IMG/VR virus record: IMGVR_UViG_3300046007_008872
Span: 1-44,991 of that record
Length of the DNA stretch: 44,991 nucleotides
From: a virus
Strand: one strand, 5' to 3'
Shown here: positions 36,471 to 43,298 of the stretch, one piece after another
How the letters are laid out: every line of letters begins with the position of its first letter
Numbering within the stretch: the stretch's first letter is position 1
Position numbers and translations under genes: made by a program
Notes under the pieces: model-generated
Seen by the model: only the letters and a program-made list of their open reading frames with translations
Database searches by the model: none
Told to the model about the DNA's origin: nothing

Positions 36471-36914
36471 TTAAATTATAGGCCTCATCCAACTCGGAAG
36501 TTGTACATCCAAATTGGTTGTAGTTGTGATTCCACTTAAATTGTAGACCTCACCCAACCATTCCTTTATAAGTTGTTGTGTTTCAGTAAGGTTAAGACCG
36601 AAATCACCTCGTAAAACTAACCAAATTTTATCATAGTCTAGGTAAACGACCTCTTTTTTTCGATTGTAAACCATTAGATTATCACCTTTTTTATAACGAA
36701 ATAATATCAAATCTGAATGTTCCTCACTCTGAACAACATCTAAATCATTAAATAAATTAAAAAAATCTATCGGTGTTTTAATTCCGGATAATTTTTTTAG
36801 ATTCTCGGATCCGTTAACAACTTTTGCTGTTTGTTCCCACCCCAATTTTTTAACCAGTTTCTGGAGTTTTCCTTGGATTGATGATTGTTGATTTTCCGTA
36901 ATTAAGATTTTCAT
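36471..36914 (-). CDS. Leader-bearing hypothetical protein (147 aa)
   Basis: MKILITENQQSSIQGKLQKL is the MKIxITExQ leader. The body is alpha/beta (HSDLILFRYKKGDNLMVYNR, EVVYLDYDKIW) and ends in LPSWMRPII. Several large-phage proteins share this end by my recollection. An ATATTTAT element is 4 bases upstream. No enzymatic motif is seen. Confidence 0.65.
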   Translation of the reverse strand: MKILITENQQSSIQGKLQKLVKKLGWEQTAKVVNGSENLKKLSGIKTPIDFFNLFNDLDVVQSEEHSDLILFRYKKGDNLMVYNRKKEVVYLDYDKIWLVLRGDFGLNLTETQQLIKEWLGEVYNLSGITTTTNLDVQLPSWMRPII

Positions 36915-36918
36915 AATT

Positions 36919-36927
36919 ATAAATATT
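36919..36927 (-). promoter_or_regulatory. ATATTTAT-type late promoter candidate
   Basis: 4 bases before the ATG at 36914. Confidence 0.4.
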
Positions 36928-36935
36928 TTATAAAA

Positions 36936-36966
36936 TAAAAAACCCCAACTTTTTGTGTTGGGGTTC
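36936..36966 (-). terminator. Rho-independent terminator of the SPFH gene
   Basis: AACCCCAAC/GTTGGGGTT stem with a U-rich tail on the minus strand. Confidence 0.85.
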
Positions 36967-36992
36967 TATATTTTAGTGTTGTATGAAAATTA

Positions 36993-37940
36993 TTATTTAA
37001 TGTTCAAAAATGTTCCTGATCCACCTGCAACTGTTGTTGGCAAGACCCCATTCCAACTTTGAGCCTTCAAATATTCAACATAAAGAGGTGTAATTTCTTT
37101 TTGTTTTAATTTCATTGCAAGAGCCAAGGCCTGAGCGTCAATTATAACTTTAGCGGAGTCTCCACGGGCAATCGCAATTTTTTCTTGAGCTTCAGCTTCA
37201 GCAACCAGTTTACGTTGTGTCGCCGCCTGTGCTTCCTGAACCGCCTTTGTTTTACCTTCAATTGCCTTTTGAAGAGACTCTGGCGGTGTGATATTAGTTC
37301 TTAGTTGTGATACTTCAAACCATTTAGATAATCTTTTATTACACTCAGCAACAATTGCAGCTTCAAATTCTTCTCGTTTATTAAAGATTGCATCAACCTC
37401 CCACTTATTTGCCACATCATTTACTGAAGAAACAATCGCATTCATTAACCATCCTTGTTCAATTTGTTTTATATCTAAACGTAAGTTCTCAAACATATTA
37501 CCAATTGCTGTTGGTTTTAATGAATAGTTAAAACTTGGTTTAATTGTTGCTGCAAATCCACCCTTTGTAATTACAGTTTGATCTTTGTATTCAATATGTT
37601 GTTGGTATGTTGGAAACTCTAACATCTGTTCTGTCCAGGTGTTATACATTACCCAACCAGTTTTATATTCATAACTTGACACCCCTCTTTTGTCTCCAGT
37701 TAAATTAACTTTGATTCCAACGTGTCCTGCATCAACTCTTTCAAGGGCAAATGGTTGGATGCTAGAGATTATAATACCTAAGACAAAAATACCAATCGGT
37801 TTAATCAACCACATCGTATTAAACTTCTGTTTTTCATCACCCCATCTGTCCGGTCCTGTTACATACATTCGGTCTCTTGTTGTAAATACCACAAATCCGG
37901 CAATTACCAATCCTAAAATAAAAATTAAAGTACTAATCAT
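36993..37940 (-). CDS. SPFH/prohibitin-family membrane protein (315 aa)
   Basis: Two N-terminal transmembrane helices (2-20; about 46-64) precede an SPFH/Band 7 domain (VDAGHVGIKVNLTGDKRGV, about 70 onwards) and the Ala/Glu-rich helix typical of the family (AVQEAQAATQRKLVAEAEAQ). These proteins form ring-like membrane assemblies and modulate proteases or ion channels. In a phage it may protect the host membrane or block superinfection. It overlaps the upstream small membrane gene by 8 bases. Confidence 0.82.
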   Translation of the reverse strand: MISTLIFILGLVIAGFVVFTTRDRMYVTGPDRWGDEKQKFNTMWLIKPIGIFVLGIIISSIQPFALERVDAGHVGIKVNLTGDKRGVSSYEYKTGWVMYNTWTEQMLEFPTYQQHIEYKDQTVITKGGFAATIKPSFNYSLKPTAIGNMFENLRLDIKQIEQGWLMNAIVSSVNDVANKWEVDAIFNKREEFEAAIVAECNKRLSKWFEVSQLRTNITPPESLQKAIEGKTKAVQEAQAATQRKLVAEAEAQEKIAIARGDSAKVIIDAQALALAMKLKQKEITPLYVEYLKAQSWNGVLPTTVAGGSGTFLNIK

Positions 37941-38139
37941 TTTTTTCTTCTTTTTTGTTAAATAATTTTATTGTTTCGTTTATTACATACATAAGGACCC
38001 CAACCAACCCAACGAAACTTAACAGTTGGAGGAACCCGTTTACTTCTCTGCTGACGATGTATTCGCCAAACATTGTTCCGATTGCGATGAAGCCTAACCA
38101 CATCAGAAACACTTTAAAAAACTTCATTTTATTTTTCAT
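37933..38139 (-). CDS. Small membrane protein (68 aa)
   Basis: Two hydrophobic helices (FFKVFLMWLGFIAIGTMFGE and FLQLLSFVGLVGVLMYVINE) with a charged C-terminus (NKKEEKND). It overlaps the SPFH gene and may be its partner. Confidence 0.6.
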   Translation of the reverse strand: MKNKMKFFKVFLMWLGFIAIGTMFGEYIVSREVNGFLQLLSFVGLVGVLMYVINETIKLFNKKEEKND

Positions 38140-38142
38140 ATT

Positions 38143-38514
38143 TTAATCATTTATAAAGACACAATTCTTAAACTCATAAACTTGTCCGGATCTTGAAGAT
38201 ATTACATCCAATTCAATACTATATCCGATAATGTTTAATTTTTCCGCTTTAAAGTCTTTACCTTTTTTTGGTACTTTAAACTTTAATGGTTTATCAAATA
38301 CAATCCCTTGTCTATATGATATTCTTTTAACAGTATCAGTCCAGGTTGATAATCCATACTTTCCATTATACCTAAACTTTCTACCAACAAATCTTGGGAT
38401 ATCAAAACTTTCATCTTCAACATCTTTAGATAATGGATTCTTTTCTCCTGTCAGTTCTTCATAATATGGATTAAGTTCTCCGGTGTATGGGTCGTGCGTT
38501 GGTATTTTTTTCAT
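38143..38514 (-). CDS. Hypothetical protein (123 aa)
   Basis: Start at MKKIPTHDPYTGELNPYYEEL; an upstream extension would overlap the next gene. The body is beta-rich with basic strands (VGRKFRYNGKYGLSTWTD, KPLKFKVPKKGKDF). Not recognised. Confidence 0.55.
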   Translation of the reverse strand: MKKIPTHDPYTGELNPYYEELTGEKNPLSKDVEDESFDIPRFVGRKFRYNGKYGLSTWTDTVKRISYRQGIVFDKPLKFKVPKKGKDFKAEKLNIIGYSIELDVISSRSGQVYEFKNCVFIND

Positions 38515-38515
38515 C

Positions 38516-38701
38516 TTATTGATTATATAACTTATATAAACTTTCCGCAACTAATTTCAATCTTTTCTCAAGTTCATTAACTTTTTTCTTGTCTTCATCA
38601 GATAATTCAAAATTCTTTTGTTTAATTTCTGAAATTTCATTGATGATGTTTGTGTGCATTGTCATCAACTTTCCTTGTAGTTCTCTTTTGTCTTGTGTCA
38701 T
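38516..38701 (-). CDS. Coiled-coil protein (61 aa)
   Basis: MTQDKRELQGKLMTMHTNII followed by heptad-like helices (KKKVNELEKRLKLVAESLYK). Small structural or regulatory helix; not recognised. Confidence 0.5.
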   Translation of the reverse strand: MTQDKRELQGKLMTMHTNIINEISEIKQKNFELSDEDKKKVNELEKRLKLVAESLYKLYNQ

Positions 38702-38704
38702 ATT

Positions 38705-38956
38705 TTATTTTTTTACAATAGCTTTTGTAAGCTGGTTTATTAGTGCTTGAACTTCTCCAAAATTATGAAACCTAATTTGTGGGTCCGTGTTGAAAACCTC
38801 AACATACCATTTTTCATCTTTTATTTCCTCATTTGTTGGTGTAATAAATGTTAGACCATCCACAATATCAAGAACATAATAATATGAATCGTCTTCATCG
38901 TGTTCTTTAATTTCTTCACTTTTAAAACCTAAAAGTATTAACTCTCTTTCTGTCAT
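38705..38956 (-). CDS. Hypothetical protein (83 aa)
   Basis: Start at ATG 38956 (MTERELILLGFKSEEI), since the longer frame uses a TTG inside the upstream gene. It has DEDDSYYYVLDIVDGLTFIT and KWYVEVFNTDPQIRF, a pattern I recall from small phage proteins of unknown role. Confidence 0.55.
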   Translation of the reverse strand: MTERELILLGFKSEEIKEHDEDDSYYYVLDIVDGLTFITPTNEEIKDEKWYVEVFNTDPQIRFHNFGEVQALINQLTKAIVKK

Positions 38957-38957
38957 A

Positions 38958-39221
38958 TTATTTAGTTTCAACAATGTTATAAGTTCCTTCGATTACACCC
39001 CAAGATGATTCTTCCTGGAATTGGTATGTTTGCACAACATCATTTGAGTCCATCGGTCTTGTTAAATACCAAATCTGGGTTTCTTTCCAGGTTACTGTAA
39101 CTAGTTTACGACCCTTTGGTAGGTTAATTGTTCCTTCACCACCCCAAGCTTTAACTCTTGCATTTTCCGTACAAGATGTTACCATAAAACCCATCATAAT
39201 CGCTAAAAATACTTTTTTCAT
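38958..39221 (-). CDS. Lipoprotein (87 aa)
   Basis: MKKVFLAIMMGFMVTSCTEN gives a lipobox MVTSC (Cys17). The mature part ARVKAWGGEGTINLPKGRKL then VTWKETQIWYLTRPM resembles a small lipoprotein recurring in phages, with no known function. It is probably exported to the periplasm and could act in superinfection exclusion. Confidence 0.7.
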   Translation of the reverse strand: MKKVFLAIMMGFMVTSCTENARVKAWGGEGTINLPKGRKLVTVTWKETQIWYLTRPMDSNDVVQTYQFQEESSWGVIEGTYNIVETK

Positions 39222-39466
39222 TTTAATAATTTTACTTTTTTAATTTTACCTTCTTTATTTGTTTTATATATAATTCTAGCAGTATCAACAACCAAGAAAT
39301 ATTCATTATCAATATTCAAACAATTCCATTCACAAGTTTCGTGATAATATAGATGTACATGTATTTTATCCAATTTTTTACATCTTAAATATGTAACATC
39401 TTTATATTGCCAGTTTGAACAACTTGTAATAAGAATAATAATAAAGATATATAATATATTTTTCAT
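39218..39466 (-). CDS. Lipoprotein (82 aa)
   Basis: Start at ATG 39466 (MKNILYIFIIILITSC), lipobox LITSC with Cys16; the frame before it offers only a TTG. The mature part has further Cys (LRCKKLD, ETCEWNC) that may form disulfides in the periplasm. It overlaps the next lipoprotein gene by 4 bases. Confidence 0.6.
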   Translation of the reverse strand: MKNILYIFIIILITSCSNWQYKDVTYLRCKKLDKIHVHLYYHETCEWNCLNIDNEYFLVVDTARIIYKTNKEGKIKKVKLLK

Positions 39467-39468
39467 AG

Positions 39469-39735
39469 TCAAATTTCTCTTGAGGTTAATTCATTTAATG
39501 TTGCTTCAACAATATTCATATATTTTTCTTGTTTTTTTCTATGATAAAGATATAATAAAAAACAAATTGGGTATATGATTAAAAAACTAATAACACTAAC
39601 AAAACTAAATATTAATAAAATTGACTGTACAATTGAAACAACTGTTAAAACTACCGTTGAGTAAAGGTGTCTATCAGCAATTTTTAAATTTTTCCAAGCT
39701 AAATCTAAAAGCTCACGATCAGTTAACTCTTTCAT
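39469..39735 (-). CDS. Membrane protein with two helices (88 aa)
   Basis: Soluble N-terminal helix (LTDRELLDLAWKNLKIADRH) then two adjacent transmembrane helices (about 24-44 and 45-63). The C-terminal tail is charged. It overlaps the upstream gene by 4 bases. Not recognised. Confidence 0.6.
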   Translation of the reverse strand: MKELTDRELLDLAWKNLKIADRHLYSTVVLTVVSIVQSILLIFSFVSVISFLIIYPICFLLYLYHRKKQEKYMNIVEATLNELTSREI

Positions 39736-39974
39736 TCTAATTCTTTTGATTTTACAAGTTGATGTTTCATTTGAAATTTTTTTAAAATCGTTACAAGTTC
39801 AGAGATATTGTCAAATGCCCATCTTTCTGTTTCAATAATGAAAAAATCGCCCCCACCACCATTTTGTGTTTTGATTTTTAAAAATTGACCATCGCCAGAA
39901 TCACAACAATCTGAATCTTGTGTAAAAGTCATTTCAAATTCTTGGGATAATAAATATGTTTTTCTATCTTCCAT
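39732..39974 (-). CDS. Hypothetical protein (80 aa)
   Basis: MEDRKTYLLSQEFEMTFTQDSDCCDSGDGQFL then KIKTQNGGGGDFFIIETERW. The CCDSGDGQ and GGGGDF segments recall a small conserved phage protein. A TATCTTTA element lies 13 bases upstream. Function unknown. Confidence 0.55.
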   Translation of the reverse strand: MEDRKTYLLSQEFEMTFTQDSDCCDSGDGQFLKIKTQNGGGGDFFIIETERWAFDNISELVTILKKFQMKHQLVKSKELE

Positions 39975-39987
39975 TTTTATTTTTTAA

Positions 39988-39995
39988 TAAAGATA
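39988..39995 (-). promoter_or_regulatory. TATCTTTA promoter element
   Basis: 13 bases before the ATG at 39974; the same gap as at 9125-9132. Confidence 0.35.
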
Positions 39996-40010
39996 GATAT
40001 TTTTTTTTGA

Positions 40011-40232
40011 TTATACAAGTTTTACTATTATTTTTCCTGGATTTAAAAAATCTTCTTGATATACCATATTATAATCATCAACACATTCTTTAACAATTCT
40101 TTTCATTTGTTCGCTAATACCGGTTATAATTGAAACTTCTTTTTGTTTCTTTTGCATATTTTCCCAAAGAAACTGGTCAAGTAAAACTTTAACGTCTGAA
40201 TGTTTAATTCCGTGAAGATCCAACTGTTTCAT
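40011..40232 (-). CDS. Smr-like domain protein (73 aa)
   Basis: LDLHGIKHSDV (4-14) and VSIITGISEQMKRIV are the two hallmarks of the small MutS-related (Smr) fold, with DLHG and the (T/H)G loop. Smr domains bind or nick DNA or RNA. This is about the minimal length. In phages it may act in nucleic-acid processing. Confidence 0.65.
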   Translation of the reverse strand: MKQLDLHGIKHSDVKVLLDQFLWENMQKKQKEVSIITGISEQMKRIVKECVDDYNMVYQEDFLNPGKIIVKLV

Positions 40233-40407
40233 ATGTCACAATTTTGTTTGTGAAAATATTTGATTCAACATCGTGTTTTCCAAGGTTATAAGTAGTGTAT
40301 GTCCCATCTAAATTATTAATTCTTAACATTAAAAAACCTAAATCTGAAACATACACATTTTCAACCTCACCAGTTCCTTTTGGTGTTAAAATCTTAACTT
40401 TGTTCAT
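40204..40407 (-). CDS. Hypothetical beta-rich protein (67 aa)
   Basis: Start at MNKVKILTPKGTGEVENVYV; an upstream extension would run into the membrane gene. A small beta barrel-like sequence (GFLMLRINNLDGTYTTYNL). It overlaps the Smr-like gene by 29 bases. Confidence 0.5.
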   Translation of the reverse strand: MNKVKILTPKGTGEVENVYVSDLGFLMLRINNLDGTYTTYNLGKHDVESNIFTNKIVTYETVGSSRN

Positions 40408-40507
40408 CTTTTTTACCTTTTTTATAGTTTGACTGTAGTTGTACAAAAATAGCAACAACCGCAAATGTAACACCCACTACAATTACCATTGCTTCTAAAT
40501 CTTTCAT
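40394..40507 (-). CDS. Small membrane protein (37 aa)
   Basis: MKDLEAMVIVVGVTFAVVAI... has one transmembrane helix and a Lys-rich tail. It overlaps the next gene by 14 bases. Confidence 0.45.
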   Translation of the reverse strand: MKDLEAMVIVVGVTFAVVAIFVQLQSNYKKGKKDEQS

Positions 40508-40510
40508 TTT

Positions 40511-40816
40511 TTAAATATTATATGTTATCACACCATTTTCTTCATTAACTTCTAAAACACCATCACCTTCTAGTAAAGTATCAATTTGGTTTTGATTTAA
40601 GGTTACTTTTTCTGGTGTCATAAAAATCTTATAAGCTTGTGTTAGTGTTAGTTTTGAATCTGTTACTAGATTAAGAATTTGTTCGGTATTACACTCGATT
40701 AAACTTGGGTACTGACCACCAACTGTTACTATTGCCTTATCACCCAATTCTGGTAAATCTAAAGATACAAGATATGGTTGTTCATTAACCATAAATAATT
40801 TAACTCTCTTTGTCAT
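40511..40816 (-). CDS. Hypothetical protein (101 aa)
   Basis: MTKRVKLFMVNEQPYLVSLD... mixed alpha/beta; later KIFMTPEKVTLNQNQIDTLL. Not recognised. It overlaps the upstream gene by 17 bases. Confidence 0.5.
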   Translation of the reverse strand: MTKRVKLFMVNEQPYLVSLDLPELGDKAIVTVGGQYPSLIECNTEQILNLVTDSKLTLTQAYKIFMTPEKVTLNQNQIDTLLEGDGVLEVNEENGVITYNI

Positions 40817-41120
40817 TTTCTTTTTTTATATATACATATTTATGATTGTAGTTTCCACACTGATTACAGGAAGTTCCTTCATCAGATTCATCAACTTTAT
40901 ATTCGTATTCACCAGACAATTGGGTAACAATTTCAGCAATTGTAGTCCAATCATTCATTCCCATACCACCTTTTAATTCGTGTAGTTTTGAAATCAGTTT
41001 ATCCTGTAGTTCCTCAATTAACTTTGGATTTCTGTTATCATATTCGTGAATAAATAATGATTCGTTGTCAATTTGAACATCTGGACCAAAACAATTTTCA
41101 CTTAATACAATTTTTTTCAT
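40800..41120 (-). CDS. Hypothetical protein with CxxC (106 aa)
   Basis: MKKIVLSENCFGPDVQIDNE..., a helix (NPKLIEELQDKLISKLHELK), then SCNQCGNYNH as a possible half zinc site. Not recognised. It overlaps the upstream gene by 4 bases. Confidence 0.5.
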   Translation of the reverse strand: MKKIVLSENCFGPDVQIDNESLFIHEYDNRNPKLIEELQDKLISKLHELKGGMGMNDWTTIAEIVTQLSGEYEYKVDESDEGTSCNQCGNYNHKYVYIKKENDKES

Positions 41121-41431
41121 AATCTTAAATCGTTTTTAGCGTTCATAGTTATAATATAATCCATTAAGTTACGAACTAAAGAATCTGCATCAACTTTTTC
41201 ATATAATTCCGGATATCTGTCTTGAAGTAACTTATTTTCTTCGTATTCTTTACAGCTTGTGAGTATATCAGACAACATTGATTTTAACATATGTTCTTTA
41301 TCGTAGTTGTCTTCAATCTTCTTTTCAAAAACATTACCTTCAAGTTCGCGACAATATTCAATAAGTTCATCAACGGGAGCAAAATCCATTAAATATTCTT
41401 CACCTTTAAACAGTTGTTTTATATTTTTCAT
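41117..41431 (-). CDS. Hypothetical helical protein (104 aa)
   Basis: Helical and acidic (PVDELIEYCRELEGN, EHMLKSMLSDILTSCKEYEE). Not recognised. It overlaps the HAD gene by 4 bases (ATGA). Confidence 0.5.
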   Translation of the reverse strand: MKNIKQLFKGEEYLMDFAPVDELIEYCRELEGNVFEKKIEDNYDKEHMLKSMLSDILTSCKEYEENKLLQDRYPELYEKVDADSLVRNLMDYIITMNAKNDLRL

Positions 41432-41973
41432 TCCAAAAATTTTAATATTTTTTCTTTAATTCCTGATTGTTTTATTCCCTCAAGATTAGGTCGTTTACAG
41501 TGAACAAAGTTTTCAAGTCCCCAACCATCTCGTTTTGACATATCAAGATCATCAACAGCAACCCAATGTGTTACTTCAGGATGTTCTTTTAACCAATTTA
41601 ATATTTCAATATGTCGTTCATATTCTGTTTTATTAAAGTGTGGTAAAACAAAATCATCAGGTAATTTACCTTCACGAAATAGAACACTACAAAATGGTGT
41701 TATGTCAATTGGTGGTTTAATTCCACGAGTAATAAACATTTCTTTTATTTGTTCTAAAGTTCCGTGTTTTTTCCAATCAGATGAAATAACTAATTCACAA
41801 CCGGTTTCTTCTATGATTTTATTTAATACTTTAACAGCCTTCTCATTAAAACTATCCATTCGTATGTCCATAGGTGTTTCAGGATTTGAGTCGAATCCTT
41901 TTTTCTTATAACGTCCACCCCATTCAGAAGAAAGACAAATAACTCCGTCGTGATCTAAAAATAAAACTTTCAT
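41428..41973 (-). CDS. HAD-like phosphatase or nucleic-acid repair phosphatase (181 aa)
   Basis: MKVLFLDHDGVI carries the nucleophile Asp of the HAD fold (DxDG), LVISSDWK the motif II Ser, and WVAVDDLDM the acidic motif IV. It resembles the HAD domains found in RNA-repair proteins. Start at ATG 41973, 5 bases after a TACCTTTG element. It probably removes phosphates from nucleic-acid ends or nucleotides. Confidence 0.75.
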   Translation of the reverse strand: MKVLFLDHDGVICLSSEWGGRYKKKGFDSNPETPMDIRMDSFNEKAVKVLNKIIEETGCELVISSDWKKHGTLEQIKEMFITRGIKPPIDITPFCSVLFREGKLPDDFVLPHFNKTEYERHIEILNWLKEHPEVTHWVAVDDLDMSKRDGWGLENFVHCKRPNLEGIKQSGIKEKILKFLE

Positions 41974-41978
41974 AGACA

Positions 41979-41986
41979 CAAAGGTA
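41979..41986 (-). promoter_or_regulatory. TACCTTTG promoter (leaderless)
   Basis: 5 bases before the ATG at 41973. Confidence 0.5.
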
Positions 41987-42010
41987 ATAAAATAAAATTG
42001 AACTTACAAA

Positions 42011-42718
42011 TTAATATATGTTAAACTTGATTGGTATATTTAATCTTGATCTAACATTTGTTTTATTGATTCTACCAGGGACCCATTTAGGTGAGTTTTT
42101 AATGACTCTTTTTGCCTCTCTATCAACTTCAAAACTAACACCTTTTGTTACCTTTACATCACCAATACTACCATCAGTTTCAACTATGAATACAACATAA
42201 ACAGTTCCTTGATCATTGTTTTCAATTGCAATCTCAGGGTATTTTAATTCACTCAAAAGATATTTTTTCCAAGCTTCGTAACCCCCAGGAAATTCGGCTT
42301 CAATATCAGGAAAATCTTCAACCTTATCAGGAACAACAACAGGAACGGGATCTACATTAACAATAACCGTAGTATCCCCTTTTGGTAAACCAAGATCCAC
42401 AAACGGATTGTCTTCAATAACATCGGTTGTGTTGTTATTTGTGTTAATGTCGTTATTTAAATCAATGGTCTCATCTTTTTGTGTTGATTGTTGTTGGACC
42501 TGTGGTTGTTCTTTTGGTGGTTCTACTATTGGTGGTTTCTCGGTTGCATCAACCAATAGGCTTGTGTTCTCTAATGCAAATCTTTTAAATTTTTCTTTAA
42601 TAGGTTCTGTTTTTCCATATGAAAATGCCGCTAAAACAACACCACTAATAAAACAAAAACCAACCATAAAATTACTAAATCTTTTTTCTTCTAAATTGTG
42701 ATTACTTTTCTTTTCCAT
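42011..42718 (-). CDS. TonB-family energy transducer-like protein (235 aa)
   Basis: One membrane helix near the N-terminus (FMVGFCFISGVVLAAFSYG), a Pro-rich periplasmic linker (PPIVEPPKEQPQVQQQ and later PVPVVVPD) and a TonB C-terminal domain (YPEIAIENNDQGTVYVVFIV, GDVKVTKG, FDREAKRVI-like helix, KWVPGRINK). This is the usual Bacteroidota TonB plan. TonB drives uptake through outer-membrane receptors. In a phage it may boost import or act as decoy. The start codon lies in a hairpin. Confidence 0.82.
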   Translation of the reverse strand: MEKKSNHNLEEKRFSNFMVGFCFISGVVLAAFSYGKTEPIKEKFKRFALENTSLLVDATEKPPIVEPPKEQPQVQQQSTQKDETIDLNNDINTNNNTTDVIEDNPFVDLGLPKGDTTVIVNVDPVPVVVPDKVEDFPDIEAEFPGGYEAWKKYLLSELKYPEIAIENNDQGTVYVVFIVETDGSIGDVKVTKGVSFEVDREAKRVIKNSPKWVPGRINKTNVRSRLNIPIKFNIY

Positions 42719-42739
42719 AACGTTTTTTTTTCGTTATGG
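42715..42739 (-). promoter_or_regulatory. Hairpin sequestering the TonB-like start codon
   Basis: CCATAACG (42715-42722) and CGTTATGG (42732-42739) are perfectly complementary around nine identical bases (A on the gene strand). The ATG lies in the stem, so translation could be controlled by its opening. Confidence 0.5.
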
Positions 42740-42755
42740 ATTACAAATGTGGTAC

Positions 42756-42763
42756 CAAAATTA
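42756..42763 (-). promoter_or_regulatory. TAATTTTG promoter element
   Basis: Matches TAnnTTTG, 37 bases before the ATG at 42718. The resulting mRNA leader would contain the hairpin. Confidence 0.4.
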
Positions 42764-43054
42764 GTTTAAAGCAACAACATCAATACAATCAATTTCATAT
42801 TTTTCTAATATCCACTTTTTAACATATTCAAATGTTTCATTGTATTCTGTTTTAAAAATTTTTAATATTGGTTCAGTAACATAATTACGATTAAATGTTA
42901 TTATATCATGTTTTATTTCATACAAAAAAATTTTTTTATTCGTATCTGGATGTTGTAAAGAAATATATTGTCCAGATTTATGGTCTGATTTTACAAGATT
43001 ACCAAATCTCATATTCATAAATTTTTCAACTAAAACTTTTTTATTCTCATCCAT
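42761..43054 (-). CDS. Hypothetical protein (97 aa)
   Basis: MDENKKVLVEKFMNMRFGNL, then QYISLQHPDTNKKIFLYEIK and a helix (YNETFEYVKKWILEKYEIDC). I recall similar short proteins in large phages; no role is known. A variant ATATTTTTAT element lies just upstream. Confidence 0.5.
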   Translation of the reverse strand: MDENKKVLVEKFMNMRFGNLVKSDHKSGQYISLQHPDTNKKIFLYEIKHDIITFNRNYVTEPILKIFKTEYNETFEYVKKWILEKYEIDCIDVVALN

Positions 43055-43090
43055 ATATTATAAAAATATTATTAATTTTATTTTTTTAAA

Positions 43091-43120
43091 TAAAAAACCC
43101 CCAATATTTCTACTGGGGGT
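43091..43120 (-). terminator. Rho-independent terminator
   Basis: ACCCCCA/TGGGGGT stem and a run of U on the minus strand. It ends the transcript of the gene at 43299. The 178 bases between hold no frame that I can support. Confidence 0.85.
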
Positions 43121-43298
43121 GTATGGTGAGTAAATATATTTAGAAAATCAAATTAAAGAATTAGAGTTTTGAATATTGACAGAAACTATTTTTGAATTTT
43201 TAAATTTTGAAATTTGAGGACATTATCAATATCAAGTATCCTAGGTCCAAGAATTTGTAGTTAAGTTAATTTAAGTTCTAATATTCTACCCAACCAAA

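Noticed and set aside
961-36927. Reading the ATAAATA elements as T4-type late promoters on the plus strand
   Set aside because: They would then point away from the genes. The plus-strand gene at 20808 has TATTTAT upstream, so the motif follows the gene strand.
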